DNA of 64,000 bases from CAXXOK01 sp964640955 (lineage in GTDB: Bacteria; Bacillota; Clostridia; Christensenellales; Aristaeellaceae). The translations under genes and the position numbers were made by a program. The DNA lies in the NCBI GenBank assembly GCA_964640955.1, contig CAZXJI010000006.1, forward strand, positions 81,792-145,791, given 5' to 3'. Below the pieces are notes generated by a model. The model was given only the letters and a program-made list of their open reading frames with translations, was not told the DNA's origin and did no database searches. Position 1 is the stretch's first letter; every line of letters begins with the position of its first letter. This document shows positions 60,264 to 64,000 of the stretch, piece by piece.

Positions 60264-61499
60264 ATGCAAACGGCGGCACGGCCCCCGGAGAAGCTGACGA
60301 TCGGCGTGCTGTACGGCTTTCGGGCGCTGATGGTGCTGTTTGTGTGCAATTACCACATCTGGCAATTGGGCTGGCTGGGGCAATATCCCACGATTCTGGG
60401 CACGCGGCTGGACCTGGATTTCTGGACGCGTTCGTCCTACCTGTTCGTGGACGGGATGCTGCTGTTAAGCGGGTTTCTGCTCTACCTGCCCTACGCCCGG
60501 GAGAAGGCGTACGGCATCCCCGCGCCGGGCGTCGGGCGCTTCTACTTCAACCGGTTCAAGCGCATCGTGCCCAGCTACCTGTTTTCGGTGCTGGCGGTGC
60601 TGCTTTTGTACGCGCTGCCCGGCGGCGCCTACCGGGACGCGGCCGCGCGCAACGCGGATATCCTTACGCACCTGACGTTCACGTTCAACTTCTTTAGGGA
60701 CACGTACCTGTACACGCCGCTCAACGGGGTGCTGTGGACGGTCGCGGTGGAAGTGCAGTTTTACCTCGTCTTTCCGTGGCTGGCGGCGGCGGCCCGTAAA
60801 AAGCCCGCCTATACGCTGGGGGCCATGGCGGCGGCGGGAATCCTGTTTCGGCTGATCGTTGCAAAAAACGTGACCGACCTGAGCGTGTGGATCAACCAGA
60901 TGCCTGCGTTTCTGGACGTGTACGCGCTGGGAATGCTGGGAGCGATCGGCTACGTACGCCTGCGCAAATGGCTGAACGGCGCGCCCAAAGCGGCCGCGCG
61001 GATGACGGCGGGCGTCGCCGTGGTGCTTTTCGCGGGCGGCTGCTGGGCGCTGACGACGCTTTTGCACCTGCAGACGGACAGCGGTCTGCTGGGCCACGAC
61101 CAGCTCCGGCTGTCACAGTGGCGGCTCCGGCTGCCGCTGGCGGGGACGATGACGCTGCTTACGCTCTCGGCGGCGTTTCTGCCGAAGCTGCTGCAAAAGC
61201 TTTTCGACAACCGCCTGATGCGCTTCCTTTCCACGATTTCCTTCAACCTTTATATCTGGCATCAGTTCCTGAGCGCGCGCGTCGCGGAAGGGCTGTTCCC
61301 CGCGACGCTGCACGGCGATCTGCAATTGCAGCAGTGCTTCACCCTTTCGGCCTTCGCGCTGTCCATCCTCGCGGCGATGGCGGCGACGTACGGGGTGGAG
61401 CAGCCCGCGGCCCGCGCGCTGGAAAGCCTGCGAAAGAAGATAACACAACACAAGGAGACGAAGAACCATGAAGGATCCCCGGGTACGGAAACTGTGTAA
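60264..61499 (+). CDS. Acyltransferase 3 family membrane protein (OafA/YrhL-like)
   Basis: 411 residues, about ten membrane helices. It begins GFRALMVLFVCNYHIWQLGW, the family start with the catalytic His in the first helix, and has DGMLLLSGFLLYLPYAREK, YFNRFKRIVPSYLF (the R-x10-H type element of the family) and LNGVLWTVAVEVQFYLVFPW. These enzymes acetylate cell-surface glycans or lipids. GGAGGGC precedes the ATG. The last ~30 residues (IRKKITQHKETKNHEGSPGT region) are encoded over the ribosome site and start of the next gene, which overlaps by 32 bases. Confidence 0.9.
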   Translation: MQTAARPPEKLTIGVLYGFRALMVLFVCNYHIWQLGWLGQYPTILGTRLDLDFWTRSSYLFVDGMLLLSGFLLYLPYAREKAYGIPAPGVGRFYFNRFKRIVPSYLFSVLAVLLLYALPGGAYRDAAARNADILTHLTFTFNFFRDTYLYTPLNGVLWTVAVEVQFYLVFPWLAAAARKKPAYTLGAMAAAGILFRLIVAKNVTDLSVWINQMPAFLDVYALGMLGAIGYVRLRKWLNGAPKAAARMTAGVAVVLFAGGCWALTTLLHLQTDSGLLGHDQLRLSQWRLRLPLAGTMTLLTLSAAFLPKLLQKLFDNRLMRFLSTISFNLYIWHQFLSARVAEGLFPATLHGDLQLQQCFTLSAFALSILAAMAATYGVEQPAARALESLRKKITQHKETKNHEGSPGTETV

Positions 61500-62586
61500 C
61501 ATGCTGGTGCACTACTCCTGCGAGCTTAAGCCGGGCGAAAAGGTGCTGGTGGAAATGTACGGCCACCAGCCGGAGCTTACCGCCACGCTGGTGGAAGAGA
61601 TTTACGCGGCCGGCGCCCTGCCGGTGGTGCGCCTGAGGGACATAACGGTGCAGCGTGCGCTGATGCGCGGCGCGAGCGTTGAAAAATGGGCCTTCGAGGC
61701 CGAGAACGACGCGGCGCTGCTCAAAGGCGTGCAGGCGTACATCGGCATCCGCGCGCCGGAAAACGGCTTTGAAACGGCGGATGTGACCGCCGAGCAGACG
61801 GCGCTGTACGGCAAGCATTACAGCGGCCCCGTGCACGGCAAGATTCGCGTGCCGCACACCCGCTGGGCGGTGCTGCGCTACCCCACGCCCGCCGCCGCGC
61901 AGGCCGCCAAGATGAGCCTGGAAGCGTTCGAGGATTATTACTTCAACGTCTGCACCCTGGACTACGGCAGGATGAGCGCCGCCATGGACAGGCTGGTCGC
62001 CCGCATGGAGCGCGCCGACCGGGTGCGCATCGTCGGCCCCGGGGACACGAACCTTTCGTTTTCCATCAAGGGCCTGCCGGCCATCAAGTGCGACGGCAAG
62101 CTGAACATCCCCGACGGCGAGGTGTTCTCCGCGCCGATTCGCGAAAGCGTCAACGGCGTGATCGCCTTTAACACCCCAAGCCTCTACAGCGGGGTGGAAT
62201 TCGCAAACGTCCGTCTGGTTTTCAAAGACGGCCAGATCGTCGAGGCGACGGCCAACCACACCGAACACCTGAACAAGATTCTGGATACCGACCCGGGCGC
62301 GCGCTATGTGGGCGAGTTTTCCTTCGGCCTCAACCCCTACGTGACCGAGCCGATGATGGATACGCTGTTTGACGAGAAGATCGCCGGGTCTTTCCACTTC
62401 ACGCCCGGCCACTGCTACGACGAGTGCAACAACGGCAACCACAGCGACATCCATTGGGATATGGTCTGCATCCAGCGGCCGGAATACGGCGGCGGCGAGA
62501 TATGGCTGGACGACGAGCTGGTGCGCAAAAACGGGCTGTTCGTGCCCGGGGAGCTTATGTGCCTCAACCCCGAGGCGCTGAAGTAG
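61468..62586 (+). CDS. Aminopeptidase, M29 (AmpS/AmpT) family
   Basis: 372 residues. A cobalt- or zinc-dependent cytosolic exopeptidase. The N-terminus (DPRVRKLCNMLVHYSCELKP, GEKVLVEMYG) and the metal-binding elements match the family: NIPDGEVFSAP and GEFSFGLNPY (Glu ligands), then NHSDIHWDMV (His and Asp ligands). Length is about 40 residues short of AmpS but complete at both ends of the fold. CAAGGAGA precedes the ATG, inside the upstream gene. Confidence 0.93.
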   Translation: MKDPRVRKLCNMLVHYSCELKPGEKVLVEMYGHQPELTATLVEEIYAAGALPVVRLRDITVQRALMRGASVEKWAFEAENDAALLKGVQAYIGIRAPENGFETADVTAEQTALYGKHYSGPVHGKIRVPHTRWAVLRYPTPAAAQAAKMSLEAFEDYYFNVCTLDYGRMSAAMDRLVARMERADRVRIVGPGDTNLSFSIKGLPAIKCDGKLNIPDGEVFSAPIRESVNGVIAFNTPSLYSGVEFANVRLVFKDGQIVEATANHTEHLNKILDTDPGARYVGEFSFGLNPYVTEPMMDTLFDEKIAGSFHFTPGHCYDECNNGNHSDIHWDMVCIQRPEYGGGEIWLDDELVRKNGLFVPGELMCLNPEALK

Positions 62587-62644
62587 GCTAATCCGGGAGG
62601 CATGACAAAACTTTCACAAAAAGTCTAAAATGTCCGCCCGGCCC

Positions 62645-62673
62645 TTGCAATACGCGCAGGATTTGGGTACAAT
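62645..62673 (+). promoter_or_regulatory. Sigma-A promoter for gap
   Basis: TTGCAA (62645-62650), 17-base spacer, TACAAT (62668-62673), 50 bases before the ATG. Confidence 0.75.
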
Positions 62674-62723
62674 AGAAAAGGTTGCTTATTGAATAAGACA
62701 AGAGTCGTCAGGAGGAGATACTC

Positions 62724-63755
62724 ATGGTCAAAGTTGCTATTAACGGTTTCGGCCGCATCGGCCGTCTTGCTTTCCGGCAGATGTTCGTGGCCGAGGGCTA
62801 CGAGGTCGTTGCCATCAACGATCTTACCAGCCCCGCTATGCTGGCGCACCTGCTGAAGTACGATACGGCGCAGGGCCCGTTCTGCGGCACGATCGGCGAG
62901 AACCTGCATACCGTGGAATCCACGGAGGACAGCATCATCGTCGACGGCAAGGAAATCAAGATCTACGCCGAGAAGGACGCCAAGAACGCGCCTTGGGGCA
63001 AGCTGGACGTGGACGTCGTGCTGGAGTGCACCGGTTTTTACACCAGCAAGGAAAAGAGCCAGGCCCACATCGACGCCGGCGCCAAGAAGGTCGTCATTTC
63101 CGCGCCCGCCGGCAGCGACCTCAAGACCATCGTGTTCTCCGTGAACGAGGATATCCTCACCAAAGAGGACAAGATCATCTCCACCGCCAGCTGCACCACC
63201 AACTGCCTGGCGCCCATGGCCAAGGCCCTCAACGACGCGTACCCCATCATCAGCGGCATCATGTGCACGGTTCACGCCTACACCGGCGACCAGATGATTC
63301 TGGACGGCCCGCACCGCAAGGGCGACCTGCGTCGCGCGCGTGCCGGCGCCGCCAATACCGTACCCAACTCCACCGGCGCCGCCAAGGCCATCGGCCTGGT
63401 GATCCCGGAGCTTAACGGCAAGCTGATCGGTTCCGCCCAGCGCGTGGCCGTGCCCACCGGCTCCACCACGCTTCTGTTCTCCGTGATCAAGGGTAAGGAC
63501 GTGACCGTGGACGGCATCAACGCCATCATGAAGGCCGCCGCCAACAACGCGAGCTTCGGCTACATCACCGATCCCATCGTCTCCTCCGACGTCATCGGCA
63601 TGCGGTACGGCTCGCTGTTCGACGCTACGCAGACCATGGTCGGCAAGGTCGACGACGACACCTACCAGGTGCAGACCGTCGCGTGGTACGACAACGAAAA
63701 CAGCTACACCAGCCAGATGGTTCGCACCATCAAGTACTTCGCGGAACTGGGCTGA
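62724..63755 (+). CDS. gap: Glyceraldehyde-3-phosphate dehydrogenase, NAD-dependent
   Basis: 343 residues. It oxidises glyceraldehyde-3-phosphate with NAD and phosphate. NAD fold: VKVAINGFGRIGRLAFRQM, with Asp33 in AINDLTSP favouring NAD. The catalytic Cys is in TASCTTNCLAPMAK, its partner His in CTVHAYTGDQ, and RARAGAANTVPNSTGAAKAI forms the substrate loop. WYDNENSYTSQMVR is the family C-terminus. GGAGGA precedes the ATG. It stands alone, without pgk or tpi next to it in this window. Confidence 0.98.
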   Translation: MVKVAINGFGRIGRLAFRQMFVAEGYEVVAINDLTSPAMLAHLLKYDTAQGPFCGTIGENLHTVESTEDSIIVDGKEIKIYAEKDAKNAPWGKLDVDVVLECTGFYTSKEKSQAHIDAGAKKVVISAPAGSDLKTIVFSVNEDILTKEDKIISTASCTTNCLAPMAKALNDAYPIISGIMCTVHAYTGDQMILDGPHRKGDLRRARAGAANTVPNSTGAAKAIGLVIPELNGKLIGSAQRVAVPTGSTTLLFSVIKGKDVTVDGINAIMKAAANNASFGYITDPIVSSDVIGMRYGSLFDATQTMVGKVDDDTYQVQTVAWYDNENSYTSQMVRTIKYFAELG

Positions 63756-63766
63756 GCCAAAAGCGT

Positions 63767-63792
63767 AAAGGGCATTTCGATTGCCCTTTGAA
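63767..63792 (+). terminator. Terminator 1 of gap
   Basis: AAAGGGCA (63767-63774)/TGCCCTTT (63782-63789), perfect 8-base stem. Confidence 0.75.
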
Positions 63793-63798
63793 CCTTCG

Positions 63799-63826
63799 GG
63801 GCCCCCTGAGAAGGGGGTCCTTTTCA
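63799..63826 (+). terminator. Terminator 2 of gap
   Basis: GGCCCCCT-gaga-AGGGGGTCC followed by TTTTC, a second stem in tandem with the first. Confidence 0.7.
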
Positions 63827-64000
63827 TGTTTCGCGCCGCAGGCGCGGCCAAAGGGGGAGGGGTTTCCCCTTTGGAATCCCAAGGGGGTGGAGATGCGCCC
63901 ATGAGGGCGCAGGGGGGATCGCGCCTGCGGGCATGGGCGCGCAGGGAACTGCCTCTGCGGAGGCAGGCAGGGGCTTTCCGCTCGCCCCTGCACCCTTCGG
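63827..64000. repeat. Run of palindromes at the right edge
   Basis: Successive inverted repeats: GCGCC-gcag-GCGC-type, CCAAAGGGG...CCCCTTTGG, GCGCCC-atga-GGGCGC, and GCCTC-tgcg-GAGGC. No coding potential. It resembles an extragenic palindromic repeat island and is cut by the window edge. Confidence 0.5.

Noticed and set aside
62603..62629. Short ORF MTKLSQKV before gap
   Set aside because: GGAGG lies only one base before the ATG, too close for initiation, and the stretch precedes the gap promoter.

Overview
The window is GC-rich (roughly 60-65% by eye), gene-dense DNA with strong AGGAGG-type ribosome sites, many TTG and GTG starts, sigma-A style TTGACA/TATAAT promoters, a T-box leader before metG, an AbrB regulator with a C-terminal zinc ribbon, an ABC-F ATPase and a FeoA/FeoB/Cys-rich iron cluster. 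Together these point to a high-GC member of the Bacillota, class Clostridia. The secreted proteins with Thr/Ala/Pro/Glu-rich tails suggest a gut Christensenellales-like lineage, but that placement is inference. No rRNA, tRNA, prophage, intact transposase or CRISPR array was seen.

Layout. 1-5.2 kb: recD2 (cut by the window edge), a secreted peptidoglycan-binding protein, an unknown protein, then dnaA, which stands alone without dnaN or rpmH and carries an unusual DNA-recognition motif. 5.2-9.7 kb: an SH3-repeat protein, an acyl-ACP thioesterase, a MITE-like repeat, a small secreted protein, a macro-domain protein and an 8-oxoguanine glycosylase. 9.7-14.9 kb: a BMP-type nucleoside ABC transporter (binding protein, double ATPase, two permeases). 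15-22 kb: glmM and murG for cell-wall synthesis, archaeal-type phosphoglycerate mutase, a HAD phosphatase and a COG2509-like flavoprotein. 22-25 kb: three genes of unknown function, the middle one resembling Syd. 25-29 kb: deoC, the rplM-rpsI ribosomal operon, thiamine pyrophosphokinase and a glycosyltransferase. 29-32.8 kb: ferrous iron uptake (feoA, feoB with an odd insertion, a Cys-rich companion) and asparaginase.

32.8-45.4 kb is the most distinctive part. A two-component system (histidine kinase plus OmpR-type regulator) is transcribed leftward. Facing it is an eight-gene operon with two paralogous membrane-fusion adaptors, two paralogous secreted lipoyl/barrel proteins, a 696-residue protein with mirrored domains around 26 hexapeptide repeats, a Gly-rich secreted protein and one MacB-type ATPase/permease pair. 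The gap between the two transcripts holds a symmetric arrangement, TTTCAG-N5-TTTCAG-N10-TATGCT on each strand, which looks like a regulator-activated divergent promoter.

45.4-64 kb: AbrB, an AT-rich gap, the T-box-controlled metG-tatD unit, rpmB, two secreted proteins downstream of a thioredoxin-reductase-like flavoprotein that lacks the NADPH motifs, a DUF5131-like protein, an ABC-F ATPase, a secreted protein followed by a large membrane-anchored TPR-like protein, an acyltransferase, an M29 aminopeptidase and gap. The window ends in a run of palindromes after the gap terminators.
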